From NCBI GenBank assembly GCA_020186115.1, contig WSYJ01000030.1:124001-188000 (forward strand): a stretch of DNA of 64,000 bases. The letters run 5' to 3'. The notes below the pieces were generated by a model, which worked only from the letters and a program-made list of their open reading frames with translations, made no database searches and had not been told where the DNA came from. Source of the DNA: Histomonas meleagridis. Taxonomy: Eukaryota > Parabasalia > Tritrichomonadida > Dientamoebidae. Position numbers and translations under genes: made by a program. Within the stretch, counting starts at the first letter, position 1; every line of letters begins with the position of its first letter. Below, one piece after another: positions 20,618 through 30,400 of the stretch.

Positions 20618-22108
20618 TTACATCTTTTCCTTTTTTAATTTCTGAACATAGTTATTAAAGGCAGCTACGTTAACACCAGGGAATAATCCAACATTTGCCC
20701 TGAAGAATTTTGAAATGTCCTTAAAGCTCGGTCTATTCTCTGTCACACCACTCCAACATCTATCCAACAATCCAAGGAATTCCTTTGGCGTATCATAAGG
20801 AACATCTGGTCTCACTCCTTGACACACCTTCATCACCAATTCACCCATCGACTTAACGTCCCCGAATGCGGGTGCCCCTGTCAAAACCTCCGACATGACC
20901 ACCCCGTACGAGTAAACGTCCGCCGATCCGTTATATTCGGCTCCTTGTAACAGTTCAGGCGCCATATAAATAGGCGATCCGACCATTTGGGACTGCCTCA
21001 TTTTCTCTTTTTCATTTACCATTAATTTTGAGAACCCGAAATCACATACGACAGGTTCGTTATTAGATGTCATTAAAACATTCGCAGGCTTTAAGTCGCG
21101 ATGAACAATTCCTAACTTAGAATGAATGTAACGCATCGCTTCTGCAATGCCATAAAGGACTATCATCTTAAATGTTGGATCACTAACTCGATTTTGATCA
21201 ATGTAATCTTGCAAAGAACCATTCGGCAAATATTCAGTAAGAATCACTGGAGATGGATCTTCAGCTGATGCCTTAAGTGTGAGCCCATGAAGATGAAGAA
21301 CTGCCGGATGACTTGCAAACGCAAGAAGTTCAACTTCGCGCAAAAATTGGATCTGATCAAATGATGTTATGATATCAACAAAAATATGTTTGGCAGCAAA
21401 TAGGTTCCCGGTGCTGTTCTCCCGAACAAGAAAGACATCGCCATAAGAACCTTTGCCTAATTGACGTATGGTGGTGTAATTTTTTAGATCAATGATTTTT
21501 TCATGAAGAAAATGATGTTCAACTTTGGTCTTGGGTACTTTCTCTTTCTCCTTTTCATGCGTCTCTTGTGGTTGTGGTGGAGTGGGATATTGAGGTTGTG
21601 GAGTTGTAGAGTATTGAACGGATGGTGATGGCTGAGGACTTGGATATAATTGTGGTTGCTGCTGTTGTTGCTGTGGTGGTGGTTGCTGCTGTGGTGGAAC
21701 CGCGGGATACTGAATGGAAGGAGATGCTTGTGGATATGTTGGCTGAGATTGATAAGTAGGTATTGTTGGATTTTGAGATTGGATTGTCTGTGAATACACT
21801 GGTGGTTGAGTATGTTGATAATCTGTGGTTGATTGGGTTGGCGCTTGTGTTGATGTTAGATCTTGACCCTTCATTTTGATTTTGACCATTTGGATCCTTT
21901 TCCTGACTGTTTCAAGCTGCCCAAGCAACTTTATTGTGAGTTCTTTATTATTTTTTTCACGATTTAAAATTGATTGATAAACTAATTGTGATTTATTGAA
22001 ATAATCTAAAGAAGAGTCAAAATTGCATTTTTTGTACTCTTCTGATCCAAGATTCGCTAAATCAACTGCCTTTTTGATTTCTTGACTCGGGATGTATTTC
22101 TTTGTCAT
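20618..22108 (-). CDS. MIT-domain protein kinase with Pro/Gln-rich linker
   Basis: A 496-aa protein. Residues about 9-75 form an MIT-like three-helix segment (KAVDLANLGSEEYKKCNFD), the kind that binds ESCRT-III tails. Residues about 85-185 are rich in Pro, Gln, Tyr and Ser. The rest is a protein kinase of TKL type: glycine loop GKGSYGDVF, Lys in FAAKHIF, HRDLKPAN, DFG, and APE in YMAPELLQG. All catalytic residues are present. The combination suggests a kinase tethered to endosomal or ESCRT sites, but that is inference; substrates are unknown. The ATG is the first in frame, and an AACCGTT box lies about 115 bp upstream. It lies tail-to-head with the MORN gene, about 265 bp apart. Confidence 0.9.
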   Translation of the reverse strand: MTKKYIPSQEIKKAVDLANLGSEEYKKCNFDSSLDYFNKSQLVYQSILNREKNNKELTIKLLGQLETVRKRIQMVKIKMKGQDLTSTQAPTQSTTDYQHTQPPVYSQTIQSQNPTIPTYQSQPTYPQASPSIQYPAVPPQQQPPPQQQQQQPQLYPSPQPSPSVQYSTTPQPQYPTPPQPQETHEKEKEKVPKTKVEHHFLHEKIIDLKNYTTIRQLGKGSYGDVFLVRENSTGNLFAAKHIFVDIITSFDQIQFLREVELLAFASHPAVLHLHGLTLKASAEDPSPVILTEYLPNGSLQDYIDQNRVSDPTFKMIVLYGIAEAMRYIHSKLGIVHRDLKPANVLMTSNNEPVVCDFGFSKLMVNEKEKMRQSQMVGSPIYMAPELLQGAEYNGSADVYSYGVVMSEVLTGAPAFGDVKSMGELVMKVCQGVRPDVPYDTPKEFLGLLDRCWSGVTENRPSFKDISKFFRANVGLFPGVNVAAFNNYVQKLKKEKM

Positions 22109-22373
22109 TTCTTTTCTGAATAAAAAGGTTAATGAAAATATTAAATGCTTTACATAAAAACAGCCCTATCGACTTGCCTTTTTGATGAAATTGAATCAAA
22201 ATGTTTGGAAAAAGTGGAAAAACCGTTGGACTTCAACCATTTTTGAATTGCTGGTGTACACCGGAAAAAAACGGTTATTCTTCTTGTTGCTGCCTTAGAA
22301 GCATTTTAATTCAACATTGATTAATTTGTGGTTTGCTTTTTTTTGAAATGGTTCTTCATTTACTTTTTTGTGA

Positions 22374-22865
22374 TCATGAAATTGGAAGATTTTTTAATTC
22401 TGCTTCTCCTTCATGCCACGTACCTTTCCAGACATTTTTATCTTTGTCTGTGTATGTTCCCGGCCCTTCCATTTTTCCATTTTCCCATTCGCCTTCAAAA
22501 AATGATCCATCCGGCCATGTATATATTCCATGTCCATGCATTTTTCCTGACTTCCATTCACCTTTATAAACAGAACCATCAATTGCTGTATAAACACCAT
22601 ATCCTTGGTATTGATCTTCAACAAATTCACCGTCATATGTTGCACCACCATCTGTATAAATTCCCGTCCCATGGCGTTTCATTTTTCCCCCAAAGCGTTG
22701 CCATTGTCCTTCATATTTTGCTAATGTAGCACGATGAGTAAAAATTCCTTCTCCTGCATTTGGCGGTGGAGGATCAAATTCATACCCATGTGTTTTGCCC
22801 TTAGCTACATTTTTTTTTGCAGGTGGACGATTTTGTTGTTCGCTTGTAGATGGTTTGGGAGGCAT
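22374..22865 (-). CDS. MORN-repeat protein
   Basis: A 163-aa protein with about five MORN repeats between residues 50 and 155: YEGQW, YDGEFVEDQYQGYGVY, YKGEWKSGKMHGHGIY, FEGEWENGKMEGPGTY and WKGTW. The first 40 residues are Pro/Lys-rich and basic. MORN proteins of similar size bind membranes or scaffold flagellar and basal-body structures; which applies here is unknown. The ATG is clear. Upstream are the AACGGTT (22943-22949) and TAACGG (22869) boxes. The plus-strand frames within this gene are shadows. Confidence 0.9.
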   Translation of the reverse strand: MPPKPSTSEQQNRPPAKKNVAKGKTHGYEFDPPPPNAGEGIFTHRATLAKYEGQWQRFGGKMKRHGTGIYTDGGATYDGEFVEDQYQGYGVYTAIDGSVYKGEWKSGKMHGHGIYTWPDGSFFEGEWENGKMEGPGTYTDKDKNVWKGTWHEGEAELKNLPIS

Positions 22866-23223
22866 TATTTAACGGATTTTCTGTCTCTTTTTCTGTACTT
22901 ACAAGAAAAGTGAAAAGAACTAAGATTATCGTTCCAGATACCAACGGTTAGTAAAATTGTGCTGAAATTGATCGTTTTGATTGAGCATCAATGTACATGG
23001 ATATGTCTTCCATCTATAAAAAGAATTCAAAGGTTTGTTATTAAAAGATGTACAATCTTTTTTGTCAAACTCCCTGAAGGTGTGCATATATATGTTTGTC
23101 TAATGATATTTGTCATTAAAAAGTTACAAAGTGAAATGGAACGTTTATAAAAAAATATCACAAACAAAATATCGTTACAAGTTCTTTATGATAAAAAATT
23201 CGAACACATAAATATTTAAAAGT
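22866..23223. other. Intergenic with AACGGTT box
   Basis: About 360 bp between the MORN gene and the WD40 pseudogene. Holds AACGGTT at 22943-22949. Nothing else recognised. Confidence 0.35.
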
Positions 23224-24190
23224 TATTTCTTTTCCAAATCCTCAATTTCCCAAACTCTTAACTTGCAATCCATTCCCTAAGAAGCGAACATATTTCGGTA
23301 TTGAATGTGCAAATTATTGTTTGTGTCCAAAGCCACAAAAGTTGCAGTATAACTCTGTCAGATATTATTTTCATAATTATTTATAAGTTTTACGACTGTT
23401 TCTTCTGAAGACGCGAAATTTTTTTTGTAAAACATTGTTAAACAAGTTATTGGACTATTTTCTTACAATTATATTGTTATTAATATTATATATCAATGCC
23501 ACCATCTTCATAACATCAGATTGATTAGAAAACGTAGTATAAGTTGCTTCAAATTGCGTTTTGTTATATGATGATATTTGTTTCATTGTCGAAATAATAT
23601 TTAATTACGCAACTTTTGTTATAAAAAAGGTCGATATTAAATGAGATCGTATTATAACTTTAAAGATGATAGTTAATGATGGAAACATTAACATTTCAAG
23701 TCATCCATCAAATACAATACATCGCAAGATATTTATTATCTGATGAAAACTTCATAAAGCCAATTGGCTTCTTACGTTGTAATGTTGATAATAATTTAAT
23801 GTCAATAGGTTTGGAGATGTTCGTTTTTGGTATTAATTCTGTTAATGACCAATGGAAATCTTCTGTCGTTTCTTCTTCTTCTTCTTCTTAATATTTATGT
23901 GATGGTTCACTGTTATCATTGGGTCTAATTGGTGATTCATCTTCTATAAAGTCTATATCAAATGAATCACTATTATCTGAGAAATCATATTCCGATGAAA
24001 GTGGTAAATTACCATGATTTTTCTATTTGAAGAATAAGTGGATCAATTGTGTTACGTGAAAAATGATTCCATTCTTCATTATCGTCAAAATCATCAATAA
24101 TTTCTAATAAAATACCCCAATATGATGCATTGATTGATTTAATGAATCAACAATGTCTGATATCAGATACCGATGAAAAAGATTTTTGAA
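23224..24190 (-). pseudogene. Decayed WD40-type gene
   Basis: Minus-strand fragments in different frames resemble one protein. From high to low coordinate they are: an acidic stretch EIIDDFDDNEEWNHFSRNT, then SEYDFSDNSDSFDIDFIED with a stop at the end of SEPSHKY, then EEEEETTEDFHWSLTELIP and PIGFMKFSSDNKYLAMY (WD40-like). A terminal piece, close to ATFVALDTNNNLHIQ and GMDCKLRVWEIEDLEKK, ends at a TAA at 23224. VRVW-type and SSDNKYLA motifs are typical WD40 turns. Several stops and shifts separate the pieces. A WD40 protein with an acidic insert, now inactive, is the best reading; its original function is unknown. Confidence 0.55.
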
Positions 24191-24392
24191 AAGTGTCAAA
24201 AATGAAAGGTGAAGTGAAGTGTTTTTGCAAACAAAGCTTTTGTGGGCTCGATGATTTGGTGTAGATCAAAATGTTTTACAACCATTCAATCATGTGTTTT
24301 GGCAAAAAGTGAACCAAATTTTAAATAAATTTTCCGGTGCTAAAAAAAATATTTAATTCAAAAATTCAAGCTCCCCAATTGGGCAAGCTGAC

Positions 24393-26630
24393 ATGTTTTG
24401 CAGGAAAAAATCATCGAATTATGTTTTTTTAATCTCATGCACTGTAAAAAAGCTTTGGTTACAAAATGTGTTACTTGGCCATTTGTTTTTTAAGGTACTC
24501 GAAAAAAATCAATTTAAATTTTACACACTATTTTTAATTTTTGCATCTCTTATCAGAGCAAATGAAGTTGGTCTCCAAGTCAAATATGAGAATAATCATG
24601 TTTTACTAAATTGGACAGGTCAATCATCACCAGATTTAATATATTCAGTTTTTTCTCAAAAAAATGGATCAAATTGGAAACCACTTAGCACATTTGATTT
24701 CAACACAACAAAAAGTATCAAAGTACTTAATGTATATCCAAATACAAGTACTAAAGTCAATTTTGTATATAAATCACAACCAACAGTAAATATAACACTT
24801 CCACTTTCTGCTGTTCTTAAAGTTTGGATCGAAGGAGGTTATTATATATATAATGGAACAAATTATAGTTATGAAAGCTTAGGAACAAACTTCGAATCAC
24901 AAGACGAAATTATAAATGTTACACCAATCTCAAGTAGTGATTTTGAATCGATGAGTTTAGAAAGTATGAAAAATTATGATATCATTGTAATTGGTATCAT
25001 GGATTCGAATGGCGGGCCTTATTGCCAACCATACAGCGAAACAGTTCAACGCGTTTCGCAATATATTGATCTTGGCTATGGTGTTTTATTTGGTCACGAT
25101 GTAATTGGTTATTTTTATGGGAACTCTTTTGGCTATGGACAAATTGCAGACAAATTCGGAATTAAACTTGGGACGGAGCCATGCTCTGTATCTGGTTATT
25201 GCTCTCCAGGTACACTTAGTTCAAGCTGGGAACATTACTCAAATGAATTCAAAGTTACAAATCGAGGTTTAGTTACTAACTATCCATACAACATTCCAAA
25301 TGGCGTTTTGCCAATAAGTCAAACGCATACGAATTCAAATGCAGCATTTGGCGATGTTTGGGCTGAATTAGGCGAATTTGCTACTGGAACTAATAAAAAT
25401 TTTACAGAAGCCGAATCATATCCATGGGAACTTGATGGGTATTCAGAGGTAAGATATGGTAATCCGCACTATTACTTAACTACATATAAAAACACTGCAA
25501 TGATTCAGACAGGACATACATTAGCTAGTGCAACATTATATGAGCGACAGCTTCTTACGAATACTATTTACTATTTATATCAGCGAACACCACTTCAGTA
25601 TTCGTATGATAATTCAGTCGAGCCGCCGAAATTAAATCCACCAAATATTACACGAATTGAAGGCAAAAGATCAGTTGAAATCAGCACAGATAATAATTAT
25701 ATCACTGAAAGCATTAATTATAAAGTTATTGGCAATGCAACAAATGGAACTAAATTATGTGAATCATCGCCAGTTCAATTTAATCTCACCACATATGTCG
25801 AAAAATATTATTACATTATTGATGAAAACGAAAGCACAAACATTACGAAAGATAGCACAAACGCCACCAAAACAACGAACGGCACCATCTCAGATATCCG
25901 AGACGGCGATCTTTATGTCCATGTTGCGTCAATTGACAACTATGAAGCATTAAGTGACACATCGCACTTCTTCTTGTATAAAGAGACTTCGACATTGACA
26001 TTTTCCGAATCGAATACATACAGTCAATCGAATACATACACTAATTCGAATACATATACAAAGTCGAATGCATTTTCGCAAAGTCATACGTATACTCAAT
26101 CGAACGCATTTACACCATCGCTTCCTGTTGGCGCATCTTTATCACATACGTTTACACTTCTCTACAAAATAACATATACAAATTCAATAACACTTAAGAC
26201 TATTCATATCATAGATTCATTTATTAATTCGTTCACATATTATCATTCTGAAAACACATATTTGGAAATATTATCAAATACGCAATTAATTTATTACGAA
26301 TATGATTTTATTTCGTATTCCTATTTGGAGAAATCTTATTATTTTGGCTTCTACATATTAGTGTTCATTAATGTTGAAAAGACAGATAAAATAAGTTCTA
26401 AAGTTTTGATTGGAATAATTTGCGGTTCGTTTGCTTTCGTGTTGGTCATGATTGGAATGGTCATTTTCTTGGTTAAAAAAGGAAAAAAAAAGGAAAAGGA
26501 AATAAGTTCTTCAAACTACGATGTGACCACAACAGCAAAAAGCCCTTCCACTGGACATGTTCAAGAGAACCAAGAAATCGATTTAAACTTAACTGATGTT
26601 GTAAATAACGAAAATGATAACTGGATATAG
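24393..26630 (+). CDS. Single-pass surface protein with Ser/Thr-rich repeats
   Basis: A 745-aa protein. A hydrophobic segment near residues 44-56 (YTLFLIFASLIRANE) looks like a signal peptide with an unusually long leader, so the true start may be later or an upstream exon may be missed. The extracellular part has many N-glycosylation sequons and a segment IIVIGIMDSNGG.. followed by YIDLGYGVLFGHDVIGY, a pattern seen in trichomonad surface proteins with a glutamine-amidotransferase-like fold. Residues about 530-575 are repeats of SNTYTQS and SNAFTQS. A membrane helix (VLIGIICGSFAFVLVMIGM) is followed by a lysine-rich stop-transfer and a 60-aa cytoplasmic tail. Function unknown; probably host- or environment-facing. 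Confidence 0.8.
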   Translation: MFCRKKSSNYVFLISCTVKKLWLQNVLLGHLFFKVLEKNQFKFYTLFLIFASLIRANEVGLQVKYENNHVLLNWTGQSSPDLIYSVFSQKNGSNWKPLSTFDFNTTKSIKVLNVYPNTSTKVNFVYKSQPTVNITLPLSAVLKVWIEGGYYIYNGTNYSYESLGTNFESQDEIINVTPISSSDFESMSLESMKNYDIIVIGIMDSNGGPYCQPYSETVQRVSQYIDLGYGVLFGHDVIGYFYGNSFGYGQIADKFGIKLGTEPCSVSGYCSPGTLSSSWEHYSNEFKVTNRGLVTNYPYNIPNGVLPISQTHTNSNAAFGDVWAELGEFATGTNKNFTEAESYPWELDGYSEVRYGNPHYYLTTYKNTAMIQTGHTLASATLYERQLLTNTIYYLYQRTPLQYSYDNSVEPPKLNPPNITRIEGKRSVEISTDNNYITESINYKVIGNATNGTKLCESSPVQFNLTTYVEKYYYIIDENESTNITKDSTNATKTTNGTISDIRDGDLYVHVASIDNYEALSDTSHFFLYKETSTLTFSESNTYSQSNTYTNSNTYTKSNAFSQSHTYTQSNAFTPSLPVGASLSHTFTLLYKITYTNSITLKTIHIIDSFINSFTYYHSENTYLEILSNTQLIYYEYDFISYSYLEKSYYFGFYILVFINVEKTDKISSKVLIGIICGSFAFVLVMIGMVIFLVKKGKKKEKEISSSNYDVTTTAKSPSTGHVQENQEIDLNLTDVVNNENDNWI

Positions 26631-26766
26631 TCCATATATATAATGAATAAAACTTTTTTGTTTGTTTATAAATTTTACATAAATGAGGAAAATGATAATT
26701 ACAGATGATAATAATGTATTAGATTTCGATCGAGATAAAATTAAAGCTGTGAGATAAACGATCAAA

Positions 26767-27414
26767 ATGACTTCAAAATATGACTTTTTGTGCAGGTTTT
26801 TTCAGTCGTGTAAACCGTCGTTTTCAAAAGGTTATCAAAAAAATGGCAAAATTTCCAAAATTTCATTTATTCACATGAAACCTCAAGGAAATGATCCTTC
26901 TCTGCCACATCCAAACGGAGATCCAACAATTCCAGGACAACACGTTGACGGAAGAACGCCAAATGAAAGAAGATATATTGATTTTCCTGATAATCCAGAC
27001 TTATATGGACAAATTGAACCAGGTGTAGAACCACATGATATGCGAAGGCCACAAATATATCAAGATCGACGTGATCCTAGTCCACTTCGAGATTTTGCAC
27101 CTCCTGGTCAAGCACCACCAATTGGAAGTCCAAATTCACCTTTTTATGGTATAGATGGACAAGGTGGTCTTAGGCAACCAAGGCAACGATCACCATTAAT
27201 GGTTCAAAACCCACGTGGTGATTATGACCAAATGGTAGCAATGGGAATGATTGACCCGCCCCCAGGATTCGAAGACGATCACTCTTTACCTGGGCTGCCC
27301 CCACCTCGGGGTGGCCCGCGGGGCGGTTTCAACCCACCCGGGTTTCCACGGGGCGGCCCGCGAGGCGGCGGTTTTGATCCTCCTGGGTTTGGCGGCGGAT
27401 TTTCATTTTGTTAA
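26767..27414 (+). CDS. Pro/Gly-rich low-complexity protein
   Basis: A 215-aa protein, low in predicted structure. The middle is Pro/Asp/Arg-rich and the last 55 residues are Gly/Pro/Arg-rich (GLPPPRGGPRGGFNPPGF, then two similar blocks). It is loosely like the C-terminal tail of the proteasome inhibitor PI31, but I do not claim that family. The stretch 27255-27395 is strikingly GC-rich in an AT-rich window, because Gly, Pro and Arg codons cluster there. The ATG at 26767 is the only long frame. Convergent with the GAF gene, the two ends separated by about 30 bp. Confidence 0.7.
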   Translation: MTSKYDFLCRFFQSCKPSFSKGYQKNGKISKISFIHMKPQGNDPSLPHPNGDPTIPGQHVDGRTPNERRYIDFPDNPDLYGQIEPGVEPHDMRRPQIYQDRRDPSPLRDFAPPGQAPPIGSPNSPFYGIDGQGGLRQPRQRSPLMVQNPRGDYDQMVAMGMIDPPPGFEDDHSLPGLPPPRGGPRGGFNPPGFPRGGPRGGGFDPPGFGGGFSFC

Positions 27415-27443
27415 AAATCATTTAAACCAAAAATAAACACATT

Positions 27444-30400
27444 TTATTGATTAACATTTTTTTCTTTTAAGTCGTTTGCCTTTTTTTTCCACATTTCCAA
27501 ATTACAATTTAACTGATCGACGGTTGGCATAATTTGCGGCAATGCTTGTGCCAACGAAAAGAACGCGGGGTTAGCGATGAACAATAAGAAAGCGATTTGT
27601 TCCTGTGCGATCAACAAATCGCTTTCATTTTTACCGTTAATTTTATTTAGTTGATACGTCCATTTTTCATAACTTTGGAAAGATTGAGTTGTTGGGTATA
27701 AACTTGCGCATTTTAATACCATTTTCAGTAACAGCACTCTATGGTGGACGGAGTTCAAGTTCAAAATCATTTGTGGGTAAATCAAGTTACTAAACTTCGA
27801 CACGATTTCAAAGTGTTGCGACATATCTGTTGACAAAATCAACGAAATGATTAAATGCCACAATTGATTCCGTTGATTGATATCGATGTTTTCGAAGATG
27901 TTTTCTTCTTCTTTTTCGATGATTCGAATGGTTTCTTCGCAATGATGAATTTCTTCAATTGGCCGATTTCGATATAAGAACAAAAACGCAATTTCGGAGT
28001 CTTCATTTAACATTTGATTATTAATTGCAGAGTGATCAATGTCTTGACAAATCGAAGCGATTAATAATCCTAAAACTTCGATCTTCGACAAGACTTCGGA
28101 AAGTTTTGTATTCGATATTATATAATATACGAATTTTACTGTTGAAACCACTTTTTTCCAATTATAAAATTCGTTTTCTGTATACTTAGAGTAAACAGTC
28201 AATAAGAAACGAACTAATTTAAAGTTATTAATTTGAAATGTGATTGATAACTTTAAATCATAAAAATAAGAAATCAAAAGTTTAAATTGTTCTAATTCAT
28301 TCATCATTGATATGTCATATCTAAACGAAGAGTATTTAGTTAATTCTTCCGGCTTTAACATTATTTGTGAAGCAGGTAAATAAGTTTTACTTTCTTCCGA
28401 TGATATTAAATTCGACAAAATTATCGCAAGTGATTGACAAGAAGTATTTGTTCCATATATATCAAATGCAACGCCTGCAAATGAAGCGAAAGCCTTTAAA
28501 AGCTTTTCATCTTCATTCGTAAATATTCCGCCATTTGATATCATGTTTTTATTAGTTAATTCAATCACAGCTACAATTTTATTATTCGATTTAACAGGTA
28601 CCGCTAATATCGATTTAGTTTTATAGCCAGTCTTTTGATCTACAGAAGGATCAAATCGTTTATCTTTATACGCGTCGGGTATATTTAATATTATATCATA
28701 TTTAGCTACATATCCAACAATACCTTTTCCTTTAACAATTGAAATTTGTCTTTCTTCTTCACTTAAAAACGTTGTATTAAAATTCATGTTTTTATCATCT
28801 ATAAAAAACATTGCACATCTTTCAGCTTGTAAAAGATCGCATGTAATATTCATTATATGATGTAATATTATTGGAACTGATTTACTTCTTAAGAATATAA
28901 TTAATGTATCTAATAAAGCTTGTGATTTCTTTGTCGATAAAATCGAACTTTCAATAACATTCGAATTAGCTAATGCTATACCAGTAAATATTGACATAGC
29001 TTTAGCTAATTCTGCATCACTATCATTAAATGATTCACTATTTAACTTATTCATTAATTGTACGACAGCAATTATATTACCATTTTGATCATTGACTGGA
29101 ATCGTTAATAAACTTTTCGTTCGATAACCAGTCATTTTATCAATCGAAGAATTAAATCGTGAATCTTCATACACGTCAGCGATATTAATGATTTCTCCAG
29201 TCGTAGCTACATGTCCTGCAATACCAGCGTTTATAGGTAATAATAATGATTTATCAGTACCTTGCGCTACTTTTGATATTAAATGTGTTTTAGTTTCATC
29301 AATAGTAAATAATGATGCACGTTCTGCGCCTATTAAACTACATGCGTTCTTTAATATTGTATCAACTAATACACAAATACTTGTTTGCCGTGATAAACTT
29401 TCAGCTGTTTGTAATAACGATGCTAATTTCTCTTGTACTCTTAAAGCAAAATGTAAATCATTTGTTCTTTTGTAATAATTCATTGATAAGTTTAATGTCG
29501 GTGATGCACCTAATGCAATTATTGATAACTTACGTAAATCTTTTGTATTAAAACATGGCATATGTTTCTTTGCTCGACAAATGATAACAGAAAATACTTC
29601 GTCTTTGAATATTAATGGAATCCCAATTAAAGATCGTGATTTATATTGACCATCCATCTCCGAGTTATATGCTTTATGTTCACATGCATATGAACAATTT
29701 ACTAATGTCTTATGATCAAATATGTAACCGGCAATTCCAGACTTATTTATAGAAATACTTTTCTTTTGGATGTTCTTTCCTATTGTTTCAAACCAAAAAA
29801 TGTTTTTCGGATCTTTAAAATATATATTAACATCTTCTGGTGTGATTAAGTCATTAATTAATGTCTTTAATGTAGATAAAAGACTAAAAAAATTGGTTTG
29901 CTTGGAAATTAATTTTGCTAAGATTCGAAAGTTCTTTGAAGTCTCTTTAATATCGCCATTAAACTTCCGGAAAACTCGATAAAGTCTTGACGAAAAAAAA
30001 TTAAGTAATGTTAAATCACTTTGTGGCCAATACATATAAGAAGCTCCTGATTTATGGATTTTATCTATTAACATTAAGACGCCATATAATTGATCTGTGG
30101 TTGGATCAATAATAGGTTCTGCTAAAATAATATCAGAATCTTCACAAAATGGATAATCATATTCTTCACTAAATAATGGTGATGTTAAAGGATTAGGTGC
30201 TACAACTTGACGTTGTTCAGATGCAGCTGTCCCAATTAGGCCAACTTTATGGGGATACCGCATTAAACGGGAATGATTTATAAGCATTTTAGCTGATGGT
30301 ATATTATACCATAACATTGATGTGCGACAACCGAAAAGTGACAGGGCGCCTTGTTCGATTTTAAACGCTAATTCTTGAATGCTCTCGGAAGTAAATAAGT

